Assembly (NCBI GenBank): GCA_017860295.1
Contig: JAFNAS010000007.1
Span: forward strand, 116,694 to 180,693
Direction: 5' to 3'
Length of the DNA stretch: 64,000 bases
Source of the DNA: Bacteroidota bacterium
GTDB lineage: Bacteria; Bacteroidota; Bacteroidia; Bacteroidales; Paludibacteraceae
A program made the translations under genes and the position numbers. Every line of letters starts with the position of its first letter. Position 1 is the stretch's first letter. This document shows, in pieces, positions 9,306 to 17,947 of this stretch. The notes under the pieces are model-generated. The model did no database searches. It had not been told where the DNA came from and was given only the letters and a program-made list of their open reading frames with translations.

Positions 9306-9857
9306 ATGGCAACAAAAATCAGATTACAAAGACACGGCCGTAAAGGGTATGCCTATTACCACATTGTAATTGCCGACAGTCGTGCACCACGCAACGGTAA
9401 ATTTACAGAACGTATCGGTTCTTACAACCCGAACACAAATCCTGCAACAGTAGAAGTTGACTTCGAACGTGCATTGTATTGGGTAAATACCGGTGCTCAA
9501 CCTACTGACACGGTTCGCAACATCCTTTCTGATGAAGGTGTGTTGATGATGAAACACCTACAGGGCGGTGTTAAAAAAGGTGCTTTTGACGAAGCTGAAG
9601 CTCAAAAACGTTTCGAAGCTTGGAAAAATACAAAAGTAGCTTCAACCGAATCTGTAAAAGATAAGCTGGCTGCTGCCGCTGCTGCAAAAGCAAAAGAAGC
9701 TCTTGAAGCTGAAATTGCTAAAAATCAGGCTAAAGCCGCTGAAATTGCAAAAAAACGTGCTGAAGAATCAGCTGCTCTTGCTGCTACAACTGCAGAAGCA
9801 GCTCAAGAGGTCGCAGCTGCTGAGGCTCCTGCCACAGAAGAAGCTCCTGCCGAATAA
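9306..9857 (+). CDS. rpsP: 30S ribosomal protein S16 with long Ala/Glu-rich tail
   Basis: S16 is a small-subunit assembly protein binding 16S rRNA. The core is residues 1-85, opening with the family signature [20 protein letters not shown] and including [19 protein letters not shown]. After about residue 110 the protein carries about 70 residues rich in Ala, Glu and Lys ([20 protein letters not shown]), ending TEEAPAE and probably alpha-helical. Such an extension is usual in Bacteroidetes S16 but absent from E. coli S16 (82 aa). A terminator follows. Confidence 0.97.
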   Translation: MATKIRLQRHGRKGYAYYHIVIADSRAPRNGKFTERIGSYNPNTNPATVEVDFERALYWVNTGAQPTDTVRNILSDEGVLMMKHLQGGVKKGAFDEAEAQKRFEAWKNTKVASTESVKDKLAAAAAAKAKEALEAEIAKNQAKAAEIAKKRAEESAALAATTAEAAQEVAAAEAPATEEAPAE

Positions 9858-9890
9858 TAGTAAGCAGCGAATAAAAAATCATTTTCTTGT

Positions 9891-9925
9891 AAAAGCTGTT
9901 CCACGGGTTGGAATAGCTTTTTTTT
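9891..9925 (+). terminator. Rho-independent terminator after rpsP
   Basis: AAAAGCTGTTCCA pairs with TGGAATAGCTTTT (one G-U pair) around a short CGGGT loop and runs into a T-tract. Confidence 0.85.
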
Positions 9926-10208
9926 GTTTTTAGTTTATCTTGCCAATTGTCCCGATTAGGTTATACATCCATTAGTTATATTTACAATCGTATCTACTTT
10001 CTCCCTTTTCGTTATATTATTTGTGTGATGAAGGGTATTTCGTTTTTATTTATAGTATCGAAGTTGTTGAGATGCTGTGTTAAAATGAAATTTAGGTAGA
10101 TTGCATTTTAAAAGTAATAAATAAAAATAAATGCATCTTATTTTGCTGGCTATTTATACGATAGATGCAATTCGTAGCGTTATTACTACAAGCATAAATT
10201 TATTTCGT
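9926..10208. other. AT-rich intergenic stretch without recognised gene
   Basis: The DNA between the rpsP terminator and the small barrel gene is AT-rich. I see no tRNA cloverleaf, no small gene and no clean TTTG/TAnnTTTG pair. An in-frame upstream ATG at 10131 exists, but the sequence before 10209 does not look coding. Confidence 0.5.
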
Positions 10209-10850
10209 ATGAAAAAATCGATTGTATGTATCTTGACTTTGTCGATGGGAGTCGCTTTGTCGGCACAGACCTTTAATGTAGGACTGAAGGGGGGCTATGA
10301 GGCTGCATTCAGTTCCAAAAATATTCTTCAAACCGATCTGATTTCGTCGTCGGTAAGTCAGGTCAAATCCGGATTTGCCAGTGGATATCAGGTTGGAGGC
10401 TGGATGCGGTTAGGTGGCAAGAAGATATTTTTTCAACCGGAACTGCTGCTGAACGTGAAGAAAACAACCCAAACGTTCAATGTGGGAGGAACTACCCAGA
10501 CCGGAACGTACAAGACTCAGGCTATTGAGGTGCCACTTTTGATAGGCTATAGAGTTTTGAGTGTAGGTCCTCTGGCGGTGAGACTGAATGCCGGTCCCAA
10601 GGTCGTTTTTGATGCCGGATCGAGCTCTACGTTGAGTCACTATGCAAACGTAGTGTCGCAGGATTTTAAAGATGCCTCGTGGGCAGCCGATGGAGGTATT
10701 GGAGTCGATTTGATGTCGATTTCACTCGATTTACGCTATTCGCAGTACTTCACCAATACGTATAGAGTTACATTTAACAACAATCAGGTTGTCAATACAA
10801 AGGGCAACAAGCAAAGCCTCTATCTGACGTTGGGGTGGCGATTGTTTTAA
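10209..10850 (+). CDS. Small outer-membrane beta-barrel protein (PorT-like)
   Basis: A 213-aa protein with signal peptide MKKSIVCILTLSMGVALSAQ and alternating hydrophobic strands throughout, ending in aromatic SLYLTLGWRLF. This is the pattern of an 8-stranded outer-membrane barrel of the OMP_b-brl_2 (PorT/OmpA-like) type. The start at 10209 is chosen because the signal peptide begins there; the frame stays open back to 10131. No specific function can be inferred: such proteins range from structural porins to secretion accessory factors. It stands alone between two terminators. Confidence 0.8.
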   Translation: MKKSIVCILTLSMGVALSAQTFNVGLKGGYEAAFSSKNILQTDLISSSVSQVKSGFASGYQVGGWMRLGGKKIFFQPELLLNVKKTTQTFNVGGTTQTGTYKTQAIEVPLLIGYRVLSVGPLAVRLNAGPKVVFDAGSSSTLSHYANVVSQDFKDASWAADGGIGVDLMSISLDLRYSQYFTNTYRVTFNNNQVVNTKGNKQSLYLTLGWRLF

Positions 10851-10863
10851 TAGCACCAATTAA

Positions 10864-10900
10864 AAAAAAGGGAGATTGTTTTGGACAATCTCCCTTTTTT
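10864..10900. terminator. Strong bidirectional terminator
   Basis: A perfect 16-bp stem, AAAAAAGGGAGATTGT with ACAATCTCCCTTTTTT, closes on the loop TTTGG and has A/T tracts on both sides. It serves both the barrel gene (+) and glnS (-), which converge here. Confidence 0.93.
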
Positions 10901-10917
10901 GTGTGGTATAGTTTGAA

Positions 10918-12606
10918 TTATTTGTTCACTTTCGCCCAACTGTCTTTTAACGAAACGGTTCGGTTGAAAATAAGTTTGTCTGGTGCAGAATCGGGATCTA
11001 CATTGAAATAACCGATGCGCTGAAACTGGAAATTGTCCAAAGCTTTTGCCTCTTTCAGCCAGGGTTCTACCTTGCAGTTGCTTAATACTTTCAACGAATC
11101 CGGATTCAACAATTCGCGAAAATCTTTCTCTTTTTCATCCGCTGGATTTTCAACGGCAAACAGACGGTCGTAAAGACGTACTTCAGCGGGCACAGAATCT
11201 GCAACGGTTACCCAATGAATAGTGCCTTTCACCTTGCGGCTACTACCTTCCAGTCCGCTGCGGGTTTCAGGATCGTATTCCGCATATACTTCGGTTACCT
11301 TGCCGTCCGCATCTTTCTTGCATCCGGTACATTTTACAATGTATGCTCCTTTCAAACGTACCTCCTGCCCCGGAGTCATGCGGAAATATTTCTTCGGAGC
11401 CTCTTCCATAAAGTCGTCACGTTCCACGTACAACTCTCTTGAGAATGGAGCTTCGTGTGTTCCGGCACTTTCATCCTCCGGATTATTTACCATCGTTACC
11501 GATTCGGTCTGTCCTTCGGGATAGTTGGTCAGAATGAGTTTTATCGGGTCGAGTACGGCACTCACGCGGGTAGCTTTTGTGTTGAGTACTTCGCGGGCGG
11601 CATGTTCCAGTAGCGACAAGTCGATAATTCCCTCGTATTTGGTATAGCCGATTTTTTCGATAAAGTTATGAATGGCTTCGGGCGTATAACCACGGCGACG
11701 CAGACCGCAAATGGTCGGCATGCGCGGGTCGTCCCATCCGCTAACCAAGCCTTCCTGAACGAGTTGCAACATCTTCCGTTTACTCATCACCGTGTAGGTA
11801 ATGTTCAGACGATTGAACTCGATCTGCTGGGGACGGTAGTCATCGGTTTTCAGTTGATCGACAAACCAGTCGTAGAGCGGACGGTGAACCACAAATTCGA
11901 GCGTACAAATTGAGTGGGTAACTCCTTCGAAGTAGTCCGATTGACCGTGCGCAAAATCATACATCGGATAGGCCTTCCATGTATAACCGGTACGATGGTG
12001 CGGATGGTCGGTGATGATGCGGTACAAAATCGGATCGCGGAAGTGCATGTTGGAGGAGGCCATGTCGATTTTGGCACGCAATACCATGGCACCTTCGGCG
12101 ATTTCGCCGCTATTCATCTTTTTGAATAGTTCGAGGCTTTCGGCGACAGGTCGGTTGCGGAAGGGGCTTTCGGTGCCCGGAACGGTGGGTGAACCCTTCT
12201 GTTTGGCAATCTCTTCAGCTGATTGTTCGTCAATGTAAGCAAGTCCACGGTTGATGAGTTCGACAGCAAAATCCCACAACTGTTGAAAATAGTCGGAGGC
12301 ATAATATACATTTCCCCATTGATAACCAAGCCATTTGATATCTTCCATGATGGAATCAACATACTCCACATCTTCTTTTACCGGATTGGTATCGTCGAAA
12401 CGGAGATTGCAAACGCCGTTGTAGTTGCGTGCAATACCGAAGTCCATGCAGATGGCTTTGGCGTGTCCGATATGAAGGTATCCGTTCGGTTCAGGCGGGA
12501 AGCGTGTCTGAATTCGTCCTCCGTTTTTGCCATCACGAATATCTTCTTCGACAAGGGTCTCAATAAAATTAAGGCTCTTTTTGGGTTGTTCTGTCATTTC
12601 ACTCAT
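10918..12606 (-). CDS. glnS: Glutaminyl-tRNA synthetase
   Basis: A class I aminoacyl-tRNA synthetase of 562 aa that charges tRNA-Gln. Class I signatures are HIGH in GYLHIGHAKAIC and the KMSKS-like VMSKRK. The N-terminal Rossmann domain carries RFPPEPNGYLH and RFDDTNP. The C-terminal anticodon-binding beta-barrels include YVERDDFMEEAPKKYFRM. I chose MSEMTEQ (12606) over the longer frame to 12693, because the upstream codons overlap the antitoxin gene and have no family resemblance. The gene follows the MNT antitoxin by 25 bases on the same strand and may be read with it. Confidence 0.95.
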   Translation of the reverse strand: MSEMTEQPKKSLNFIETLVEEDIRDGKNGGRIQTRFPPEPNGYLHIGHAKAICMDFGIARNYNGVCNLRFDDTNPVKEDVEYVDSIMEDIKWLGYQWGNVYYASDYFQQLWDFAVELINRGLAYIDEQSAEEIAKQKGSPTVPGTESPFRNRPVAESLELFKKMNSGEIAEGAMVLRAKIDMASSNMHFRDPILYRIITDHPHHRTGYTWKAYPMYDFAHGQSDYFEGVTHSICTLEFVVHRPLYDWFVDQLKTDDYRPQQIEFNRLNITYTVMSKRKMLQLVQEGLVSGWDDPRMPTICGLRRRGYTPEAIHNFIEKIGYTKYEGIIDLSLLEHAAREVLNTKATRVSAVLDPIKLILTNYPEGQTESVTMVNNPEDESAGTHEAPFSRELYVERDDFMEEAPKKYFRMTPGQEVRLKGAYIVKCTGCKKDADGKVTEVYAEYDPETRSGLEGSSRKVKGTIHWVTVADSVPAEVRLYDRLFAVENPADEKEKDFRELLNPDSLKVLSNCKVEPWLKEAKALDNFQFQRIGYFNVDPDSAPDKLIFNRTVSLKDSWAKVNK

Positions 12607-12631
12607 AGTCTGATCGTTTTTGCTCTTTGGT

Positions 12632-12949
12632 TTAGTGTTGTGTATATAGAATAATGCCAACTCTGTCAATGTGTTCTTTAAGTGATTGTTCACTTATGCG
12701 ATCATAAATCACCAGATCAAATTTGTAAGGGAGGTTGAAGTATTCAAGTGATCCATAAGCTTCTAATAGATCATCAAGGCATAAATTATTTCCCAAAAGG
12801 GCAATATCAACATCCGACCCATTCCGGAAGTTGCCCTTCGCCCTGGATCCAAATAGGACAGCCTTGCTGATCTTAGGATTTTGCTTGAAAATGGATATGA
12901 CATTGTCTATGTCCGACTTTTCAAAACCGTATTTAATTGCCGAAATCAT
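12632..12949 (-). CDS. mntA: MNT-type nucleotidyltransferase antitoxin
   Basis: A minimal nucleotidyltransferase of 105 aa. It carries the exact GSX10DXD motif (Gly34-Ser35, then Asp46 and Asp48, within GSRAKGNFRNGSDVDIAL). In type VII HEPN-MNT systems this antitoxin transfers AMP groups to a tyrosine of the HEPN toxin and silences it. The start at 12949 (MISAIKYGFE) is chosen over 12994, which would overlap the toxin gene. It lies 5 bases behind the toxin and 25 bases ahead of glnS. The partner is of the HI0074 type, which fits the HI0073/HI0074 pair. Activity is inferred from motif and pairing. Confidence 0.88.
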   Translation of the reverse strand: MISAIKYGFEKSDIDNVISIFKQNPKISKAVLFGSRAKGNFRNGSDVDIALLGNNLCLDDLLEAYGSLEYFNLPYKFDLVIYDRISEQSLKEHIDRVGIILYTQH

Positions 12950-12954
12950 TCTTT

Positions 12955-13362
12955 TTATTTTAACGATTCGGCATCCAGCCTCTTTTTTAAGCAACTAAGA
13001 AGATCAAAAAAATCATTTCTGATTTTATCTATTACTTCTTCCGCAGTGGCGAGGTCGTATGTATGACTTGTCAAATTCCGGCTCAGGTGCATTTGTATCC
13101 AACCTTTCCCGTTTTCAATATATCCGTCCTGAAAGCTTTGCTCGATAACTGGTTTTGGCCCGGTAATATCTTGATAACCTTTTTCTTTTAGTAAGTCTTG
13201 CAGTGTCTTCCAGCCCAATTCATAAGTATATTCGAAGGCTTTTATCAGACCTTGCTCTTCCATTTCATTCAAACTATCGGCAGCGATGAATCTTTCCAAT
13301 TGAGCATAAGCTTTATTGAAACTAATGAGGCGTTGTTTCCATCGTATATCGTTGGCGTTCAT
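12955..13362 (-). CDS. hepT: HEPN toxin / nucleotidyltransferase substrate-binding protein (HI0074-like)
   Basis: A 135-aa alpha-helical protein of the NTase_sub_bind family (HI0074-like, HEPN fold). The motif RX4HXY is complete: Arg95, His100 and Tyr102 in SRNLTSHTYD. In characterised HEPN-MNT pairs the Arg and His form the RNase site and the Tyr is AMPylated by the antitoxin; tRNA cleavage has been reported for one such toxin. GLIKAFEYTYELGWKTLQD is the family's helix signature. It lies 35 bases behind pheT and 5 bases before the antitoxin, all minus strand, so a pheT-HEPN-MNT-glnS transcript is possible. Confidence 0.88.
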   Translation of the reverse strand: MNANDIRWKQRLISFNKAYAQLERFIAADSLNEMEEQGLIKAFEYTYELGWKTLQDLLKEKGYQDITGPKPVIEQSFQDGYIENGKGWIQMHLSRNLTSHTYDLATAEEVIDKIRNDFFDLLSCLKKRLDAESLK

Positions 13363-13397
13363 GTGCTAAATTGTTGAGATTGAAATCGTTGAATATG

Positions 13398-15860
13398 TTA
13401 CCTCAGTTTCGCACCCAGTTTTTCTTCAAACTGTTTGATAAGTTTTTGCATGATTCCGTCAATTTGCTTATCGTTCAGGGTTTTTGCATTATCCTGCAGG
13501 GTAAAGCTGACGGCGTACGATTTTTTACCGGCTTCTAAGTTCTTGCCTTCATACACGTCGAACAGCTGGACTTTCCGCAACAGGTTTTTTTCGGTTGCGT
13601 AAGCCAATTTTTCTATTTCGCCAAAAGAGATGTTTTTATCAATCAACAGTGCCAGGTCGCGTTTTACTTCGGGGAATTTTGAAATTTCCGTGAATGAAAC
13701 TTTATTTCGGGTGCTTTCTGTCAACAGGTTGTTCCAGTTCAAATCAGCGAAGAAAACCGGTACGTCGATGTCGAGTATTTTCAACTGTTTTTTTGCAACG
13801 CTGCCCAAAATAGCTAGCTGTTTTCCCTGTTTTGTTTTGATAACCAAAGCTTCGGCAAAGAGGTCATTGGTAGTTTCTGTTTCTACAACCAGCTTCTGGA
13901 GATTGACTCCCAGACGGCGCAGTATGTTCAGCACATATCCTTTCAGTTCGAAAACAGAGGTTTTTTCGTCGGCACGCACCCAGCTTTGAGCCGTTTTGTT
14001 ACCGGTAAGCCACAGTCCGAGGTGCATATCTTCCGAGTAGGCCGCCAATGGTTTGCCCTCTTCTCTTTTTTCTTCGTTGAAGTAGTAGCAGTTGCCGAAT
14101 TCGTAAAATTTCAGATCCTGACTTTTACGGTTCACGTTGTAGGCAACGCTTTCCAGTCCACCGAACAGCAGTGTTTGACGCATGGCGTTGAGGTCGGCGC
14201 TGAGCGGATTCATCATCATCACCAGATTGGCAGCGGGGAACGAACTCAACGTTTCGTAGTAACCGGCTTTGGTGAGTGAATTGTTTAGTATTTCGTTGAA
14301 ACCGCATCCGGTGAGTTGTTCCGAAATAAGGTTTTGCAGTTTGTGGCTGTCGGGTTTCGAGGAGTAGCTGATCGACGATTTTACCGATTCGCCCGGCAAA
14401 ACGTTGTTGTAACCATAAATGCGCAGAATATCTTCGATTACGTCCACGTCACGCTGAACATCCACGCGGTAGGTCGGAACGAGCAGTTTCATGCCTTCCG
14501 CCGTTTCGCTGGCAATTTCTATTTCGAGGTGATGCAAGATCGTTTTGATGGTCTCTTTTTCAATTTCTTTTCCAATCAGACTGTTGATTTTGTCGAAGGT
14601 AATGTCGACTTCAAACGGTTTGGCTGGGGTGGGGTATATGTCGACGATGTCGCTGGAGATGGTACCACCGGCCAGCTCTTTAATCAACAAGGCAGCGCGT
14701 TTCAGCACGTATACGTTGTTGTTGGGATCGCAACCGCGTTCGAAACGGAACGATGAGTCGGTGTTCAACCCATGGCGGCGGGCCGTTTTACGCACCCAGA
14801 CCGGATTGAAATAAGCGCTTTCGAGGAATACGTTGGTGGTATTGTCCGAAACGCCCGAGTCGAGACCGCCGAATACGCCGGCAATGCACATGCCCCCGTT
14901 CGCGTCGCAAATCATCAGGTCTTTGTCGCTGAGGCTGCGTTCGGCTTCGTCGAGGGTAGTGAATTTGGTGCCTTCGGGCAATGTTTTTACAGTCACCTGT
15001 TTGCCGGCAATTTTATCGGCATCGAACGAGTGAAGTGGCTGTCCGGTTTCGTGGAGAATGAAATTGGTAATGTCCACCACGTTGTTGATGGGACGCAGCC
15101 CGATCGACCTCAGGTCGTTTTGCAACCATTCCGGCGATTCTTTGATGGTAACCCCGGAAATGCTTACGCCGGCATAGCGCGGGCAAGCTTCGCTGTTTTC
15201 AACCGTTACGCTTACGGGTAAATTATGATTTTCAACGGCAAATGCGTCAACTGAAGGTTTAACGAGAGTGCCTTTCAGTCCGTTTACGGCCAGATAGGCA
15301 GCCAGATCGCGGGCCACGCCGAAATGCGAGGTGGCATCGGCACGGTTTGGAGTGATGTCGACTTCCAGCACGTAGTCGTCTTTGACGTTGTAATATTCTT
15401 TGGCGGGAGTTCCCACAACCGCGTCGGCAGGCAGCACGATAATGCCGTCGTGGCTGGTTCCGATGCCGATTTCATCTTCGGCACAGATCATGCCAAACGA
15501 CTCTTCGCCGCGTATTTTCGAGCGTTTGATGGTAAACGACTCTTCGCCCGAATAGAGAATCGTGCCGATGGTAGCAACCACGACTTTCTGACCGGCAGCT
15601 ACATTTGGCGCTCCGCAAACAATTTTCAATGGTTCGGCAGCTCTCACATTGACGGTGGTCACATGCAGGTGGTCGGAATTCGGGTGCTCAACGCAAGTGA
15701 GGACTTCGCCGATAACCAGCCCTTCGAGTCCGCCTTTGATGGTTTGTACTTTTTCAATGCCACCGGTTTCGAGACCGATGGATGTTAACGCTTTCGATAA
15801 CTCTTCGGGAGTTAAATCGGTATCGATATACTGTTTAAGCCAGTTGTAAGAAATATTCAT
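13398..15860 (-). CDS. pheT: Phenylalanyl-tRNA synthetase beta subunit
   Basis: The large subunit (820 aa) of the alpha2-beta2 enzyme that charges tRNA-Phe. Domains in order: N-terminal tail MNISYNWLKQYIDTDL, EMAP-type tRNA-binding domain (about 40-150), B3/B4 editing domain (about 210-370, with GCDPNNN near its end), B5 (about 400-475), a catalytic-like core, and the C-terminal FDX-ACB anticodon-binding domain (about 725-820, EISKFPEVKRDLALLIDK). Full length. The alpha subunit gene is not in the window. It is followed on the same strand by a HEPN-MNT pair and glnS. Confidence 0.97.
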   Translation of the reverse strand: MNISYNWLKQYIDTDLTPEELSKALTSIGLETGGIEKVQTIKGGLEGLVIGEVLTCVEHPNSDHLHVTTVNVRAAEPLKIVCGAPNVAAGQKVVVATIGTILYSGEESFTIKRSKIRGEESFGMICAEDEIGIGTSHDGIIVLPADAVVGTPAKEYYNVKDDYVLEVDITPNRADATSHFGVARDLAAYLAVNGLKGTLVKPSVDAFAVENHNLPVSVTVENSEACPRYAGVSISGVTIKESPEWLQNDLRSIGLRPINNVVDITNFILHETGQPLHSFDADKIAGKQVTVKTLPEGTKFTTLDEAERSLSDKDLMICDANGGMCIAGVFGGLDSGVSDNTTNVFLESAYFNPVWVRKTARRHGLNTDSSFRFERGCDPNNNVYVLKRAALLIKELAGGTISSDIVDIYPTPAKPFEVDITFDKINSLIGKEIEKETIKTILHHLEIEIASETAEGMKLLVPTYRVDVQRDVDVIEDILRIYGYNNVLPGESVKSSISYSSKPDSHKLQNLISEQLTGCGFNEILNNSLTKAGYYETLSSFPAANLVMMMNPLSADLNAMRQTLLFGGLESVAYNVNRKSQDLKFYEFGNCYYFNEEKREEGKPLAAYSEDMHLGLWLTGNKTAQSWVRADEKTSVFELKGYVLNILRRLGVNLQKLVVETETTNDLFAEALVIKTKQGKQLAILGSVAKKQLKILDIDVPVFFADLNWNNLLTESTRNKVSFTEISKFPEVKRDLALLIDKNISFGEIEKLAYATEKNLLRKVQLFDVYEGKNLEAGKKSYAVSFTLQDNAKTLNDKQIDGIMQKLIKQFEEKLGAKLR

Positions 15861-16108
15861 TGTGAAAGCTACTCTTATAACATTCTTCTATTTCTTTCGG
15901 TACGAGAATAATAGTACTTTTCTTAGAGAAATAAAAGGTGATTTGTGATTTTTTTAAATGGAACTGCAAATGTACATTTTTTGCACTAAAAACCGGAAGG
16001 TTTTGTGCGAAAAACGCTGACAAATACGATTTTGATCTCTTTTGTACGAATAAGTTTATTCCCTTTGTTGAAATAAGCGTTGTCTCTCTTTGGCTAGAAG
16101 TCAGCTGC
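15861..16108. other. Divergent intergenic region between pheT and dut
   Basis: No gene is seen in this stretch. CAAATGTA at 15967-15974 is TACATTTG on the minus strand, a possible -7 element for pheT, without a clear -33 partner. The rest is AT-rich. A 94-codon minus frame overlapping the pheT start is not convincing as a gene. Confidence 0.45.
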
Positions 16109-16141
16109 TTGTCGTTCATTCACAAAAAACTCGTATCTTCG
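16109..16141 (+). promoter_or_regulatory. Possible promoter of dut
   Basis: TTG at 16109-16111 and TATCTTCG at 16134-16141, separated by 22 bases, are a loose match to TTTG-N19-TAnnTTTG. The element sits 28 bases before the dut ATG. Confidence 0.45.
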
Positions 16142-16169
16142 TAGTTTAAAACAGAACCTCGCTCAGACT

Positions 16170-16604
16170 ATGAAAATTAAGATCGTAAATCACTCAAAAC
16201 ATCCTCTTCCTCAGTATGCTACCTCTCTTTCGGCAGGAGTTGACCTTCGGGCCAATTTAGCTGAATCGGTTACAATGTTGCCTCTGGAACGTAAATTGAT
16301 TCCTACCGGATTGTTCATCGAACTGCCTGAAGGTTACGAGGCGCAGATCCGTCCGCGCAGTGGACTTGCAATCAAAAAAGGAATCACCGTTTTGAATTCA
16401 CCGGGTACGATCGATGCCGATTACCGTGGCGAAATTTGTGTGATTCTGATCAATCTCTCGAACGAACCGTTTGTGATCGAAGATGGCGAGCGTATTTGCC
16501 AGATGGTAATTGCCGCTCACGAACAGGCCGAATGGATCGAAGCCGAGGAGCTTTCGGAGACAGACCGAGGTGCCGGAGGTTTCGGGCATACAGGAAAAAA
16601 ATAA
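16170..16604 (+). CDS. dut: dUTP diphosphatase (dUTPase)
   Basis: A cytoplasmic homotrimeric enzyme (144 aa) that hydrolyses dUTP to dUMP and pyrophosphate, keeping uracil out of DNA and feeding dTMP synthesis. All five motifs can be read: [39 protein letters not shown] and the C-terminal GAGGFGHTG that closes over the active site. The length is standard. Its own promoter-like sequence lies just upstream; downstream is a decayed regulator gene. Confidence 0.97.
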   Translation: MKIKIVNHSKHPLPQYATSLSAGVDLRANLAESVTMLPLERKLIPTGLFIELPEGYEAQIRPRSGLAIKKGITVLNSPGTIDADYRGEICVILINLSNEPFVIEDGERICQMVIAAHEQAEWIEAEELSETDRGAGGFGHTGKK

Positions 16605-16679
16605 ACTATTCCAGAATTTCAGATTTCAAAAATTCCATAATTTGCTGCAAGTTTGGAATTGGGAATCTGGAATTTGAAA

Positions 16680-17107
16680 CTTGAAATAAAAGGAGATGGC
16701 GTTGATGTTCTGAAAATTATTGTGGCCGGAGGCAGCGAAAAGCCTTATTTTCTGAAGAAATATGGCATGACAGAAAAAGGGTGCTTTATCCGAGAGACTG
16801 TTTCAAATTCACTTCCCATTTTCTTCGCATGACATTTCCGGTTTTGGGTGGACAGAAAGGTGGACAGAAAGGTGGACAGAAAGGTGGACAAACCATCTTG
16901 TCGGATAAACAACAGAGAATTATTTCTTTGATAGCAAGTAATCCACGAATAACCAAGAAAGAGTTATCCGAAAAGATAGAAATCAATCAATCAGCTATTT
17001 CAAAGCATATTGATGTTTTAAAGAAAAACGGTTGGTTGAAACGAACAGGTGGTGCCCGGGGATATTGGTTGCTTAGTGGACAAACAGGTGGACAAACAAA
17101 AAAATAA
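16680..17107 (+). pseudogene. Remnant of an AlbA_2 / winged-helix ATP-binding regulator
   Basis: Two pieces of one family lie in different frames. From 16680 the frame reads LEIKGDGVDVLKIIVAGGSE then KPYFLKKYGMTEKGCFIR, an AlbA_2 (Schlafen-like) domain segment, and ends at TGA 16830-16832. From the ATG at 16829 another frame gives GGQKGGQKGGQ and a winged helix (KKELSEKIEINQSAISKHID), typical of the C-terminus of the same family. Most of the middle of the protein is missing, so an internal deletion is inferred. The winged-helix part (92 aa from 16829) could still be made as a small DNA-binding protein. It abuts kdsB directly. Confidence 0.7.
16847..16890. repeat. 12-bp tandem repeat GGTGGACAGAAA
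   Basis: Three perfect copies of GGTGGACAGAAA plus 8 bases of a fourth encode Gly-Gly-Gln-Lys repeats in the winged-helix remnant. A related GGACAAACAGGTGGACAAAC stretch lies at the end of the same frame. Such short in-frame repeats are common in the linker of this regulator family. Confidence 0.95.
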
Positions 17108-17881
17108 ATGAATAAAATATCTTTCATCGGAATCATTCCGGCACGATACGCTTCTACGCGTTTTCCGGGGAAACCGCTTGCCGACATTGCCGGTAAAAGC
17201 ATGATTCGGCGGGTATATGAACAGGCGTCGCAAGCGCTCGATACGGTGGTGGTGGCTACTGACGATCAACGTATCTACGATGCTGTGCAGGCATTCGGTG
17301 GAAAGGCGGCGATGACTTCCGACCAACACAAAAGCGGTACTGACCGTTGCTACGAAGCGCTGACCAAAACGGAAGGCAGCTTTGACGTAGTAATCAATAT
17401 TCAGGGTGACGAACCGTTTGTGAAACCCGACCAGATTGAAGAGCTGAAAGCTTGCTTCGATGAGGCCTCGACACAAATTGCCACGTTGGTGAAACCTTTC
17501 TCGGCCGACAACGATTTTGAGGTGTTACTCAATGCCAATTCGCCGAAGGTGGTCTTCAATGCCAATCGCGAAGCGCTCTATTTCAGCCGTTCCGTCATTC
17601 CGTACTATCGCAATGCAGCGCATACCGAGTGGTTGAAGAAGCAGACTTATTACAAACATATTGGCATGTATGCCTATCGCGCGCAGGTGTTGGGCGAAAT
17701 TACCAAATTGCCGCAATCGCCGCTCGAACTGGCCGAATCGCTCGAACAGCTCCGCTGGCTCGAAAATGGTTACCGGATCAAGATCGGCATTACCGATACC
17801 GAGACTATCGCCATCGATACCCCCGAGGATCTGAAACGGGCTAACGAATGGTTTTTAGATAGAATAAAGAACAAAGAGTAA
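17108..17881 (+). CDS. kdsB: 3-deoxy-manno-octulosonate cytidylyltransferase (CMP-KDO synthetase)
   Basis: This 257-aa enzyme activates KDO with CTP to CMP-KDO for the lipid A inner core. The N-terminal nucleotide-binding loop is IIPARYASTRFPGKPL, followed by VVVATDDQRI, HKSGTDRC and NIQGDEPF, all characteristic of KdsB. The start codon follows the remnant regulator's stop immediately. The last five residues (IKNKE) and the stop codon lie inside a word repeat, AATAAAGAACAAAGAGTAAA, so the C-terminal end seems to have been replaced or extended by spacer sequence. The catalytic core is complete. Confidence 0.95.
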   Translation: MNKISFIGIIPARYASTRFPGKPLADIAGKSMIRRVYEQASQALDTVVVATDDQRIYDAVQAFGGKAAMTSDQHKSGTDRCYEALTKTEGSFDVVINIQGDEPFVKPDQIEELKACFDEASTQIATLVKPFSADNDFEVLLNANSPKVVFNANREALYFSRSVIPYYRNAAHTEWLKKQTYYKHIGMYAYRAQVLGEITKLPQSPLELAESLEQLRWLENGYRIKIGITDTETIAIDTPEDLKRANEWFLDRIKNKE

Positions 17882-17947
17882 AGAACAAAGACCTATGGCT
17901 CGCATGTCTGAGGTTATAATCGTAAATGACTAAATTGTAAATATAAA

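Noticed and set aside
9926..10208. tRNA or small RNA in the gap before the small barrel gene
   Set aside because: No cloverleaf arms or CCA-type end, and no strong hairpin besides the rpsP terminator.
12607..12693. Longer glnS start overlapping the MNT antitoxin
   Set aside because: The extra residues do not look like GlnS; the start MSEMTEQ lies right before the conserved N-terminus.
15835..16119. 94-codon minus-strand frame overlapping the pheT start
   Set aside because: Low-complexity Phe/Lys/Ser content from AT-rich DNA and overlap with pheT.
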